The notes beneath the pieces are model-generated. The model saw only the letters and a program-made list of their open reading frames with translations. It did no database searches and had not been told where the DNA came from. DNA of 32,015 nucleotides from NCBI GenBank assembly GCA_017857705.1, contig JAFMCP010000014.1, positions 1-32,015 on the forward strand, given 5' to 3'. This document shows positions 24,001 through 31,468 of this stretch, piece by piece; the stretch's first letter is position 1; the number at the start of each line of letters is the position of its first letter. Both the position numbers and the translations under genes were made by a program. This DNA is from Candidatus Nanopelagicales bacterium (GTDB taxonomy: Bacteria; Actinomycetota; Actinomycetes; S36-B12).

Positions 24001-24643
24001 AATTGCTGAAGGTCAAGTCACGCTTGACGACCAAGACATCACTTCCTGGTCAACGACTAAGCGTGCGAGATCCGGAGTGGGGCGCTCCTTCCAAGCGCTT
24101 GAACTGTTCGAGGACGTCTCTGTAATTGACAATTTGCGTGCGGCCAGTGACCCACGGGATTTCATGTCCTATTTCAGAGATCTGATCTATCCGGTGGAAG
24201 CACCGCTGTCGGGGGCCGCCGCCAGTGCGATCCGCGATTTCGACCTGGTCGACGACTTGGGACTCGGGGTTGACGGACTCTCTTACGGCAAACGACGTCT
24301 GCTGGCAATCGCGAGAGCAGTTGCTGCCAATCCGAGTGTGCTGCTCCTCGACGAACCTGCGGCAGGGCTGAACGACCATGAAACTCGGGAACTTGCAACT
24401 CTAGTTGTCCGTCTGGCGAAAGAGTGGGGTATGGCGATCCTGCTTGTCGAGCATGATGTCAACTTCGTCATGTCGGTCTGCGATGACATCACTGTTCTTG
24501 ACTTTGGTACCAAAATTAGTGACGGCACACCAGCTGAGGTCCGCGCAGATCCCGCGGTGATTAATGCTTATCTGGGTCAGGAAGACGAATCGAGTGACCA
24601 AGAAACCGGGGTAATGGCTACAGAGAAGGAGGTGCAATCATGA
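21008..24643 (+). CDS. Fused LivH-LivM-extra membrane module-LivG ABC transporter
   Basis: This single 1211-residue polypeptide combines four parts. Residues about 1-290 are a LivH-type permease (TYALVGLGIGSLYVLAAQGL). Residues about 335-620 are a LivM-type permease (ITGYAGQLSLAQFAIG, AVRANERAAAALGI). Residues about 634-930 hold roughly 11-12 further hydrophobic segments that I do not recognise. Residues about 950-1190 are a LivG ATPase with Walker A GPNGAGKT (980-987), signature LSYGKRR (1091-1097) and Walker B LLLDEP (D1115, E1116). The family imports branched-chain amino acids, urea, or organic and aromatic acids. GTG start with GGAG 6 bases upstream. It overlaps LivF by 4 bases. Confidence 0.9.
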   Translation: MESLITYALVGLGIGSLYVLAAQGLIVIFRGSGVLNLGLGAVGMVGAYMAWDLTKGKFLVWEVPIPPFWIGMIVGILVSAGIGALVQFFIIRPLAGRSALVKVIATLGVLLTLQALVILRWTSVAQVPTSPFPNDLIDVLGARINLDKFILLGIAILITVGLYLFYRYTRFGLSTTAVAENETVAASLGLSPNRVALLNWAIGSGLAGLFAILIAPTVTLQPVVMTNLVLAATSVALVAGFRSFPVALLAGLLIGMAQTIVQGQITGIPGIGNAVPFLFIVLWLTFRGQGIPARDFVMQRLPSVGTGRMRWSLILAALVVVLSMSFSVSNVWLDGLIITLSAGIMMLSVIVITGYAGQLSLAQFAIGIFGAWVAGRLAATQGWPFLLVLLIGVLATIPLGLLFALPAVRTRGINLAIVTLGLGTVMYVSIFNNQNLTGGTEGTVIAEPTIFGWNIWSASNPLNYLIVVLVFLMLTLLMVSNLRRGRSGRRLLAVRANERAAAALGINVSSAKLYAFGVAAGIAALGGVLYAFRNTSIRFGNYDNFGSISLIADSMIGGIGYLGGAVLGGTLFGGAFNSRILNSLGDGIEAYIPLISGVGLLLMVLLNQDGIVKELMNNSALVKKYLREGGSVGKRLMIPVVGLFLTISVLLYDQQDEWWNVFRLSVGLTTLALAVGLQRRDPRGISGRVIFALIAAWVLASQQWSAVYVLMYITMGIATLILLERGAFGQLRIIRLTLLIPFIGALIIYFVEPSPDRLALVLVLVTQLVAVWGVACGERISVVQEGLALLIPVAVAGILFLAAEQVPLSTFLILVGQVPLVAVIAWRHRTVNIGVGVLVMALPVLASLGFLLLDARAMAVIALLVAQLTFVVAILRTQTTPRLRMSMFVVGEAILGAILFFMLTMWPVSVAFALLAVIKLVRGPKTDLPTTYSLPEIGEIVKVPARTLVTKGLTVRYGGTVAVNSVDLVVRPGRITGLIGPNGAGKTSFIDAVTGFAKIAEGQVTLDDQDITSWSTTKRARSGVGRSFQALELFEDVSVIDNLRAASDPRDFMSYFRDLIYPVEAPLSGAAASAIRDFDLVDDLGLGVDGLSYGKRRLLAIARAVAANPSVLLLDEPAAGLNDHETRELATLVVRLAKEWGMAILLVEHDVNFVMSVCDDITVLDFGTKISDGTPAEVRADPAVINAYLGQEDESSDQETGVMATEKEVQS

Positions 24644-25356
24644 CTGATACGAACCGAGTTTTGAACGCGGAAAACATTACGGCCGGTTATTTAGGGCAGC
24701 CCGTGATCCGTGAACTTAATTTCTCCGTGGCATCGGGCGAAGTTGTCTGCCTGTTAGGGCCAAACGGCGCGGGAAAGACAACCACCATGATGACTCTGGC
24801 TGGCATGGTTCCATTAATGTCAGGCTCGGTCGAGATGTTTGGCAACACCACGAGTGAGCCGTTGTATCGGCGAGCACGTGGGGGCCTCTCATTTGTCACC
24901 GAGGAGCGGTCGATCATCCGATCATTGTCGCTTGCGGACAACATTCGCCTCGCTCGAGTTTCCCAAGAGTCGGTGACCAATTTGTTTCCTGAATTGAATT
25001 CCCGGATCCATACTCGCGCCGGGTTGTTATCGGGAGGCGAGCAGCAAATGTTGAGTCTAGGTCGGGCCTTAGCGCGCGAACCTCGTCTCCTATTGGCCGA
25101 TGAACTCTCGCTGGGCCTTGCACCCCTGATTGTTGACCGTCTCCTGCAGGCGGTCCGAGCTGCAGCTGATGAGCGGGGCACAGCAGTTTTGATGGTAGAG
25201 CAGCACGCCCGCAAAGCACTGCGCTACGCCGACAGGGCGCTGGTCATGCAGCGTGGCAAGATCGTTTTGGCTCTGAGCGGCGAGGAGGCTCGGGCTCGGA
25301 TCGGTGAGATTGAGGACTCGTATCTTTCTGGTGCTACAGGCGAGGATGCGGCCTAA
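24640..25356 (+). CDS. LivF-type ABC transporter ATPase
   Basis: This 238-residue ATPase has Walker A GPNGAGKTT (40-48), the signature LSGGEQQMLSLGRAL, Walker B LLADELSLGLAP and the switch histidine in MVEQHA. In Walker B the usual DEP reads DEL, which is common in LivF. It pairs with the LivG domain of the upstream fusion, giving the two ATPase sites. The 4-base ATGA overlap couples its translation to that gene. Substrate follows the binding protein at 25557. Confidence 0.93.
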   Translation: MTDTNRVLNAENITAGYLGQPVIRELNFSVASGEVVCLLGPNGAGKTTTMMTLAGMVPLMSGSVEMFGNTTSEPLYRRARGGLSFVTEERSIIRSLSLADNIRLARVSQESVTNLFPELNSRIHTRAGLLSGGEQQMLSLGRALAREPRLLLADELSLGLAPLIVDRLLQAVRAAADERGTAVLMVEQHARKALRYADRALVMQRGKIVLALSGEEARARIGEIEDSYLSGATGEDAA

Positions 25357-25435
25357 TCAACCCGGAAGATGGAGTATAGACATCGGATCATCAAAGGGTT
25401 AAAAAGAAACTAAACGGACATTTAAGACATTATTA

Positions 25436-25463
25436 ATAACATTTTAGCCACATTGATTATGTT
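25436..25463 (+). promoter_or_regulatory. Possible promoter of the substrate-binding protein gene
   Basis: ATAACA (25436-25441) and TATGTT (25458-25463) are spaced by 16 bases. The sequence TATGTTTC, and ATTGAT just before it, also occur in the transporter promoter at 20945-20960, which hints at shared control. The rest of the 200-base gap holds nothing else I recognise. Confidence 0.3.
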
Positions 25464-25556
25464 TCATGCACAAAGAGCAGATGTTTTACCTAATCTGATG
25501 GCATCAAGAACCATTGGCGACAGGCCAGTGGACTTATTACAAGTAGAGGAATGCGA

Positions 25557-26867
25557 ATGAGCCAAATGCAACGGGCCCGCATCACGGGTCGTCGTCGAAT
25601 AGTTTCGATCGTAGCAACAGCAGCAGTTTCCGCGCTGATACTCGCCGGGTGTAGCAGTTCCAGTGACTCAACTGACACTGCAGCAACTGAAACAGCAGCT
25701 GCTTCTGAATCAGCTGCTGGAGAAAGCCCAGCTGAACTTACGGGCGAACCCGTAAAGACAATGACGATCACGGATATCAACTCTCCAGGAGCCGTCTACC
25801 CCAACATTCACCTTTCGGCTGATGCAGCTCAGGAATACATCAACGCTACGGGTGGAATCAACGGACGCCCACTTGAAGTTATCAATTGCGATAGCCAAGG
25901 AACCGCAGACGGCGCTGCTACTTGCGCACGCCAGGCCACAACAGACGGTATTGTTGCTGTAGTTGGTAGCTTCAACTTCAGCCCTGATGCCATGATCGAA
26001 GTTCTCGAGCCTGCAGGCATCGCTTACTTCGGCGAGTGCTGTGCACTTGGTGCCAAGGAAAACACGAGCAAGGCAGCGTTCCCCTTCGGCTCAATCCAGA
26101 TGTACGGAGTTGGCGAAGTTAAGAAGGCCGTCGAAGATGGTTGCATGAACATCAAGGCCATGATCATCGAGGGTGCTGAGTCGTTCTGGCCACCAATGCA
26201 AGAAGCTGCAAAGCGTCTTGGTGCCGCGGACAAACTCAATGCAGAGTATGTGACGCAGCCAGGTACAGTCCAAGATCAGTCCGCCCAGGTGGCACAACTG
26301 CTTGAAGGTGGAACGGACTGCGTAGTCTCTGTTACCTCTGAGACCCCGCTGACCGCTTTCATGGTGGCTTGGGATGCTGCGCAACCCACGGCCAAGTTCT
26401 ACGGGCCTCAGGGCAACTTGAACAAGATCTCGGCCGCTGGCCATGAGGAAATTTTGGAAGGTTCCACGGTAGTTGGAATCTACCCAGACATTGCTTGCAG
26501 CGTATGGGATGACTACCGCGCCAGCCTCGACGCAATCTCTGCCGATCCATCCCAGGACTACAACAGCCTCGGTGGATTGGGAACTTGGGCCGCTTACATG
26601 GGCTTCAGGCAGGTTGCAGACACAGTTGAACCAGCTGACACTCTCGATGCAGCGACGTTCTTGACTGCGGCTAGCACAGCGAAGATCGACCTTCCCGGAA
26701 TGCTCCCACCACTTGACTTCACACAAGAGTGGACTGCATACCCAGGTCTCCTTCGCATGGTGAACCAGTCGGTTGTGTACTCACAAATCCAGAACGGTGA
26801 TGTTGTGCCACTGGGTGAGTGCGGCGTATTCGACGATGTTGCAGAGCTCGTGGAAGCTCAAAGCTAA
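25557..26867 (+). CDS. LivK-like periplasmic-type substrate-binding lipoprotein
   Basis: This protein of about 436 residues has a positively charged start (RARITGRRR), a hydrophobic stretch and lipobox ILAGC, placing the lipidated cysteine at about residue 32. A Ser/Thr/Ala/Glu-rich linker follows, then a type I periplasmic-binding fold (Peripla_BP_6). It is exported, anchored to the membrane, and delivers the substrate to the fused permease. Several cysteines (NCDSQ, TCARQ, GECCALG) are unusual for a LivK protein. The ATG at 25557 is preferred because AGAGGA lies 6 bases before it. Substrate specificity cannot be read; an organic acid or terpenoid-like compound would suit the neighbours as well as an amino acid. 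Confidence 0.88.
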   Translation: MSQMQRARITGRRRIVSIVATAAVSALILAGCSSSSDSTDTAATETAAASESAAGESPAELTGEPVKTMTITDINSPGAVYPNIHLSADAAQEYINATGGINGRPLEVINCDSQGTADGAATCARQATTDGIVAVVGSFNFSPDAMIEVLEPAGIAYFGECCALGAKENTSKAAFPFGSIQMYGVGEVKKAVEDGCMNIKAMIIEGAESFWPPMQEAAKRLGAADKLNAEYVTQPGTVQDQSAQVAQLLEGGTDCVVSVTSETPLTAFMVAWDAAQPTAKFYGPQGNLNKISAAGHEEILEGSTVVGIYPDIACSVWDDYRASLDAISADPSQDYNSLGGLGTWAAYMGFRQVADTVEPADTLDAATFLTAASTAKIDLPGMLPPLDFTQEWTAYPGLLRMVNQSVVYSQIQNGDVVPLGECGVFDDVAELVEAQS

Positions 26868-26882
26868 ACCAGAAATAGCATG

Positions 26883-26929
26883 GACCGGTGGCCTGGATTC
26901 CTAATGGAACCCAGGCCACCGGTCTTTTT
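26883..26929 (+). terminator. Strong intrinsic terminator after the binding-protein gene
   Basis: Fourteen-base arms GACCGGTGGCCTGG (26883-26896) and CCAGGCCACCGGTC (26911-26924) pair perfectly. A further TTCC/GGAA stem caps them above one mismatch, with a TAAT loop. Five T follow. It closes the transporter operon and insulates the oxidoreductase gene. Confidence 0.9.
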
Positions 26930-26977
26930 CGGCCATTAATAACTGGCCCAGGTCACATAGAATGAAAGGCAATATCA

Positions 26978-28012
26978 ATGAAGATAAACAGGGAGTGGAT
27001 CCTTCGTCGACGACCCGAAGGACCGTGTGATGTCAACGACTTTGAATACCGCGAGAGTGAATTTGTCGCCCCAACCCTGACGCCAGGACATATTCTTGTA
27101 CACAATTCCGTGTTCTTATGCGCACCAACATTGCGCAACTGGATGGATGCTCCCAGCAACAGCCTGTACCCCTCAATTGAGCTAGGAGCACCGGTATTGG
27201 CGACCACCGCAGGAAGGGTCCTTGACTCAGCTGATGATCGATTCCCGGTTGGATCCCGGGTAACCATGATTGGGCACTGGCAGGAGTTCGACGTTGTGAA
27301 TAGCGCAGCGTGGCCGGTCCGGGCTGTCCCACAAGGACAAGATCTCATTGAGGCTATGGGGCCCATGGGCATGAACGCTCTCACCGCTTACTTTGGAGTA
27401 ACCGCGGTTGGTCGGCCACTGGCCGGTGAGACAATGCTCGTTTCGGGTGCCGCAGGATCAACTGGATCCGTCGCGGCGCAGATTGGGCGAATATTGGGTT
27501 GTCGAGTTGTTGGGGTTGCGGGTGGACCTGAGAAATGTGCTTGGCTAATAAATGAACTTGGGCTTGATGCAGCCATTGACTACAGAGCCGGAAATCTTGT
27601 GGAGCAGATTGGCGATGCGTGCCCTAACGGGGTTGACGTCTTTTTCGACAATGTTGGCGGTGAGATCCTGCAAGCGGCGGTCGAGAACATCAATAAGTTT
27701 GGTCGGATCGTGCTTTGTGGGCAGATTGCCGGTTACAACGAAAGCCGCCCGGTTCAGGGTCCAACGAACATGATGCGATTCGTTTATGGCAGCGTGCGAA
27801 TGCAGGGCTTCCTATTGGGTGACTATGAAGATGAATTACCCAGGGCTCGTGCGGATCTGGCGATGTGGATCAATGAAGGACGACTCAAACATCGGGAGGA
27901 TATTCGGACGGGTTTCGAGAATATCCCTTCGATATACGGTGAGATTTTTTCGGGTGGCAACGAAGGAACCTTATTGGTCGTGACAGATGAAGACGCGTAC
28001 GCAACCAATTAG
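26978..28012 (+). CDS. NADPH-dependent enone/alkenal double-bond reductase (CurA-like MDR)
   Basis: This zinc-free medium-chain oxidoreductase of 344 residues resembles curcumin reductase CurA, leukotriene B4 12-hydroxydehydrogenase and plant alkenal reductases. It has AMGPMGMNALTAYFG, the nucleotide loop GAAGSTGSVAAQIG, GCRVVGVAGGPEKC (NADPH phosphate region), FDNVGG and ALVEN-like VENINKFGRIVLCG. The family reduces the carbon-carbon double bond of alpha,beta-unsaturated ketones or aldehydes. In this island it could saturate an enone before carboxylation (inference). It is transcribed separately after a strong terminator. A poor ribosome site precedes the ATG at 26978. Confidence 0.87.
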   Translation: MKINREWILRRRPEGPCDVNDFEYRESEFVAPTLTPGHILVHNSVFLCAPTLRNWMDAPSNSLYPSIELGAPVLATTAGRVLDSADDRFPVGSRVTMIGHWQEFDVVNSAAWPVRAVPQGQDLIEAMGPMGMNALTAYFGVTAVGRPLAGETMLVSGAAGSTGSVAAQIGRILGCRVVGVAGGPEKCAWLINELGLDAAIDYRAGNLVEQIGDACPNGVDVFFDNVGGEILQAAVENINKFGRIVLCGQIAGYNESRPVQGPTNMMRFVYGSVRMQGFLLGDYEDELPRARADLAMWINEGRLKHREDIRTGFENIPSIYGEIFSGGNEGTLLVVTDEDAYATN

Positions 28013-28074
28013 TTCTCTCATCAGGTCCATCTAATTGGTGGCTGATGTAATGCCCTCAGTTATTGGCTAATTAA

Positions 28075-28596
28075 TCACTGATGTAAACGAGCGGGTAGTC
28101 CGGAGACAAATGCGTCGGCTGCCCGCTCGATCATTTCCAAGACGAGCGCGAACCCTTCGTCCTTGTCGTAGTAGGGATCAGGGACATCCAGGTCGGGGTG
28201 CACTCCACCGAGATGACTCAGTTCCGGATCAAAACTTCGCATCATGTACAGCTCTGGTTCATGGCCACTCTCTCGGATAAGCGCCTCAACGTTGGTGTAG
28301 TTGCTGCCGTCCATCACCAAAATAATGTCGAGTTCCGCCATCCAACTCGAAGTGATCTGTCGAGATGTTTGCGTGAGTTCGTAACCGTTTCGGGTGAGAA
28401 TCGCTTGGGACCGGGGATCAGTTGGGTATCCAATATGCCAATCACCGGTACCAGCCGAGTCAACGCTCACGAGATGGCTGAGCCCAGCTCGATCAATGCG
28501 GTCTCGTAGAACGGCCTCAGCAATCGGCGAGCGGCAAATATTGCCCAGACAGACAGCTGTGATTCGTAATGGTTGTTCCTTGGGGTGATCGATCAC
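28075..28596 (-). CDS. Low-molecular-weight protein tyrosine phosphatase
   Basis: This 173-residue protein has the N-terminal catalytic loop VCLGNICRSP, with nucleophile C16 and R22, and the general-acid region VPDPYYDKDEGF near the C-terminus. This is the standard LMW-PTP architecture, so it should hydrolyse phosphotyrosine in the cytoplasm. The GTG at 28596 is the likely start. It is divergent from dnaB across a 296-base gap and converges on the enone reductase gene. It probably belongs to the conserved dnaB neighbourhood instead of the catabolic island, but that is inference. Confidence 0.92.
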   Translation of the reverse strand: MIDHPKEQPLRITAVCLGNICRSPIAEAVLRDRIDRAGLSHLVSVDSAGTGDWHIGYPTDPRSQAILTRNGYELTQTSRQITSSWMAELDIILVMDGSNYTNVEALIRESGHEPELYMMRSFDPELSHLGGVHPDLDVPDPYYDKDEGFALVLEMIERAADAFVSGLPARLHQ

Positions 28597-28620
28597 CTTG
28601 GCAGCCTAGTAAAAAAGTTT

Positions 28621-28736
28621 TTCTCCACAGGGTGTGGACACCATTTCGTGAGGGAAATCGTGAAAATCATCAAAAATATTTGACTTTTCCACAAGTTATC
28701 CTAGATGGATCCACCAGATATCAACGTGAGTCCACA
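28621..28736. promoter_or_regulatory. Cluster of DnaA-box-like sequences upstream of dnaB
   Basis: Four nine-base sites resemble the DnaA box: TTCTCCACA (28621-28629), GTGTCCACA on the minus strand (28633-28641), TTTTCCACA (28685-28693) and GAGTCCACA (28728-28736). The first three match TTATCCACA or TTGTCCACA at eight of nine positions. The first two form an inverted repeat, TCCACA-GGG-TGTGGA. An AT-rich stretch lies between. Confidence 0.5.
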
Positions 28737-28820
28737 GGGAACCCACAGTTGCGCTCACAGGGTAAGTGGACACGGCGGTGCGTGGACCCTAACGTCAGTC
28801 CCTCGGTGTTTACTGGGGAA

Positions 28821-28848
28821 GTTAACGAATAACCAAGAAAACGTTAAC
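28821..28848. promoter_or_regulatory. Inverted repeat just upstream of dnaB
   Basis: GTTAACG (28821-28827) and CGTTAAC (28842-28848) are exact inverted copies 14 bases apart, 44 bases before the dnaB start. Position and symmetry suggest a regulator site; the binding protein is unknown. Confidence 0.35.
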
Positions 28849-28892
28849 AATGAAATTGGCAATGACATGGTTATTAAAGTGAAAGGGCAGCG

Positions 28893-30281
28893 TTGAGCGT
28901 TTCTGAGCTACATATCCCCGAAGAACCGCGGGACTCTGCCTACTCGAATTCACATGCCCCCGACCGCACACCACCCAATGATGAAGCTGCCGAGCAATCA
29001 GTTCTTGGCGCGATGCTCTTGAGCAAGGACGCAATTGCTGACGTTGTTGAAACAATTCGCGCGGACGACTTCTACCGTCCATCTCATTCAACAATCTATG
29101 ACGCAATCCTGGACCTTTACAGCCGAGGTGAACCAGCAGACGCCGTCACCGTTGCTTCGGAGCTATCGAAGTCAGGTGAAATCACGCGGATCGGTGGACC
29201 TTCGTATCTGCACACGTTAGTTTCAATGGTTCCCACGGCAGCGAATGCAAACTACTACGGGCGCATTGTGCGTGAACAGGCAATTCTGCGCAGACTCGTT
29301 ACCGCGGGGACGCGCATCGTGCAATTAGGTTACAGCGGTCAAGGTGAAGTTGATGACGCTGTTGACCGGGCGCAAGCCGAGGTCTACGAGGTAACCGAAC
29401 GCCGAACGAGTGAGGACTACTCACCGCTAAGTGACATTATGCAAGGAACGCTCAGTGAGATAGAAGCAATCTCAAACCGTGATGGACAAATGGTGGGTGT
29501 GCCCACAGGTTTTGCTGAATTAGACACTCTGACAAATGGGCTTCATGCTGGACAGTTGATTATTGTTGCGGCGCGACCTGCATTAGGAAAGTCAACGCTG
29601 GGACTCGATATTTGTCGCAGTGCTTCAATCAAGCACGGTTTGACCAGTGTGATTTTTTCCCTTGAAATGAGTCGCAATGAAATCGTCATGCGTCTTCTGT
29701 CAGCAGAAGCGCAGGTTGCACTGCACCACATGCGTTCAGGTCAAATGAGTGAGGCCGACTGGGCGAAACTGGCTAACAAGATGGGCGCTGTCAGTGAGGC
29801 CCCATTCTTTATTGATGACTCACCCAACATGACCTTGATGGAAATTCGAGCCAAGTGTCGCCGATTGAAACAGCGTCACAATCTGCAACTGGTGGTAGTC
29901 GACTACCTACAACTCATGTCCAGTGGCAAACGAGTGGAGAGCCGTCAGCAGGAAGTCTCCGAGTTCTCGCGCTCGCTAAAACTCCTTGCCAAGGAACTCG
30001 AAGTTCCCGTCATTGCAATCAGTCAGCTCAACCGTGGGCCAGAACAGCGCCAGGACAAGCGACCAATGCTTTCTGACCTGCGCGAATCGGGCAGCCTCGA
30101 GCAAGACGCTGACATGGTCGTTCTGCTGCACAGAGAGGACGCTTACGACCGCGAGTCACCTCGCGCGGGTGAAGCTGACTTCATTGTTGCCAAGCACCGC
30201 AACGGCCCAACGGCAACCATTAACGTTGCATTCCAAGGTCACTACTCGCGCTTTGTTGACATGGCGCGCGACTCTATTTAA
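28893..30281 (+). CDS. dnaB: Replicative DNA helicase DnaB
   Basis: This 462-residue hexameric helicase unwinds DNA ahead of the replication fork. The N-terminal domain (PPNDEAAEQSVLGAMLLS, DDFYRPSHSTIYDAI) leads into a RecA-like domain with Walker A ARPALGKST, FSLEMS, Walker B VVVDYLQLM and the C-terminal SDLRESGSLEQDADMVVLLHR. The length is normal and there is no intein, although actinobacterial dnaB genes often carry one. The TTG start at 28893 has AAAGGG 5 bases upstream. The gene is preceded by DnaA-box-like sequences and is followed by sbcD after 23 bases. Confidence 0.97.
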   Translation: MSVSELHIPEEPRDSAYSNSHAPDRTPPNDEAAEQSVLGAMLLSKDAIADVVETIRADDFYRPSHSTIYDAILDLYSRGEPADAVTVASELSKSGEITRIGGPSYLHTLVSMVPTAANANYYGRIVREQAILRRLVTAGTRIVQLGYSGQGEVDDAVDRAQAEVYEVTERRTSEDYSPLSDIMQGTLSEIEAISNRDGQMVGVPTGFAELDTLTNGLHAGQLIIVAARPALGKSTLGLDICRSASIKHGLTSVIFSLEMSRNEIVMRLLSAEAQVALHHMRSGQMSEADWAKLANKMGAVSEAPFFIDDSPNMTLMEIRAKCRRLKQRHNLQLVVVDYLQLMSSGKRVESRQQEVSEFSRSLKLLAKELEVPVIAISQLNRGPEQRQDKRPMLSDLRESGSLEQDADMVVLLHREDAYDRESPRAGEADFIVAKHRNGPTATINVAFQGHYSRFVDMARDSI

Positions 30282-30304
30282 TTGTTGGCTGTTCTGGGGT
30301 CACT

Positions 30305-31468
30305 GTGAAAATCCTGCACACTTCCGACTGGCATCTTGGACGCACTTTTCTGTCCGAAAGCATGCACTCCCACCAAGAAGTATTCATCGAATGGCTTATT
30401 GCTCTCGTTGCTGCGGAACAGGTTGAGTTGGTACTCATGGCAGGAGACGTCTATGACCGCGCCGTTCCTCCCACCGAATCGGTTCAACTCTTTGATCGAG
30501 CCCTCATTGGCTTGAGCGCGGTGTGCCCAGTGTTCATTACGCCCGGCAACCATGATTCCGCGGTTCGGTTGGGTTTTGGTAGTGGACTCATGAGTGCAAA
30601 CGGTGTTCATATTCGATCCGAGATCGCCGACATCGGTGTGCCACTTGAGATCACCGGACGAGATGACACAAACGTGGTTGTTTACGGAATTCCCTACCTA
30701 CAACCCGAGGTGGTGTTCAATCAATTAGAAGCCGATCGAACTCATTTTGGTGTACTCACCGCAGCTATGGGGCGTATCAGTGCTGACTTAGCAGATCGAG
30801 GGGAGACCCGCGTCGTTGTGGTTTCCCATGCATTCATCACCGGTGGGAGTGCAAGCGAGTCAGAGCGTTCACTTGGAATCGGTGGAATCGGTGATGCGCC
30901 GTCAAGTGTTTTCACTGGAGTTGATTACGTCGCAATGGGTCACCTGCATGGAGCACAGGTAATTTCAAGTTCAGAGGATTCATCCACCATTGTTAAATAC
31001 TCTGGTTCGCCATTGCCTTATTCATTCTCGGAAGAGAAGCACAATAAAAGTGTGACTTTGATTGACGTACCTAAATTGGGTCCGGTGGTCTACGAGAATA
31101 TTTTAACGCCGGTGCCAGGCCCCCTTCTCACCATCACGGGCGCATTAGAAGACCTGCTGAGCAATCCCCAGTTCAATGAATTCGAAACCCATTGGATACG
31201 AGCGGTGATCACTGACCCCACTCGTCAGGAACGAACACGTGAACGATTATTGGAGAGATTCATTAATCTCAAGCACATTGAATTTATGCCACAAGGTGGT
31301 TCGACAACGTTGTCAATCCAAGAGCGCCTTGACCCACAAAGTACGCCACCGATTGAGATTGCTGCAGGATTTGTCGCTCATGTAAGCAGGGGAGAACTCT
31401 CCGATCCTCAACGAAACCTGATTCAAAGCGCCATTGAGAGCGTAAACCTGAATGACGTATCGCCGTGA
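30305..31468 (+). CDS. sbcD: Exonuclease SbcCD, subunit D (Mre11-like nuclease)
   Basis: This 387-residue calcineurin-like metallophosphoesterase subunit, with SbcC, degrades DNA hairpins and ends. Metal-binding motifs are visible in order: HTSDWHLG (residues 5-12), GDVYDRA, GNHDSAV, SHAF and GHLHGAQ. The GTG at 30305 starts the protein directly at KILHTSDWHLG. It overlaps sbcC by 4 bases (GTGA), so the subunits are translationally coupled. Length is within the family range. Confidence 0.95.
   Translation: MKILHTSDWHLGRTFLSESMHSHQEVFIEWLIALVAAEQVELVLMAGDVYDRAVPPTESVQLFDRALIGLSAVCPVFITPGNHDSAVRLGFGSGLMSANGVHIRSEIADIGVPLEITGRDDTNVVVYGIPYLQPEVVFNQLEADRTHFGVLTAAMGRISADLADRGETRVVVVSHAFITGGSASESERSLGIGGIGDAPSSVFTGVDYVAMGHLHGAQVISSSEDSSTIVKYSGSPLPYSFSEEKHNKSVTLIDVPKLGPVVYENILTPVPGPLLTITGALEDLLSNPQFNEFETHWIRAVITDPTRQERTRERLLERFINLKHIEFMPQGGSTTLSIQERLDPQSTPPIEIAAGFVAHVSRGELSDPQRNLIQSAIESVNLNDVSP

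Noticed and set aside
28013-28074. CATCAG...CTGATG hairpin between convergent genes as a terminator
   Set aside because: The stem is 6 bases with a long loop and no clear T-run, so support is too weak.
28680-28702. TTGACT with TATCCT as the dnaB promoter
   Set aside because: The spacing is 11 bases, too short for a sigma-70 type promoter.
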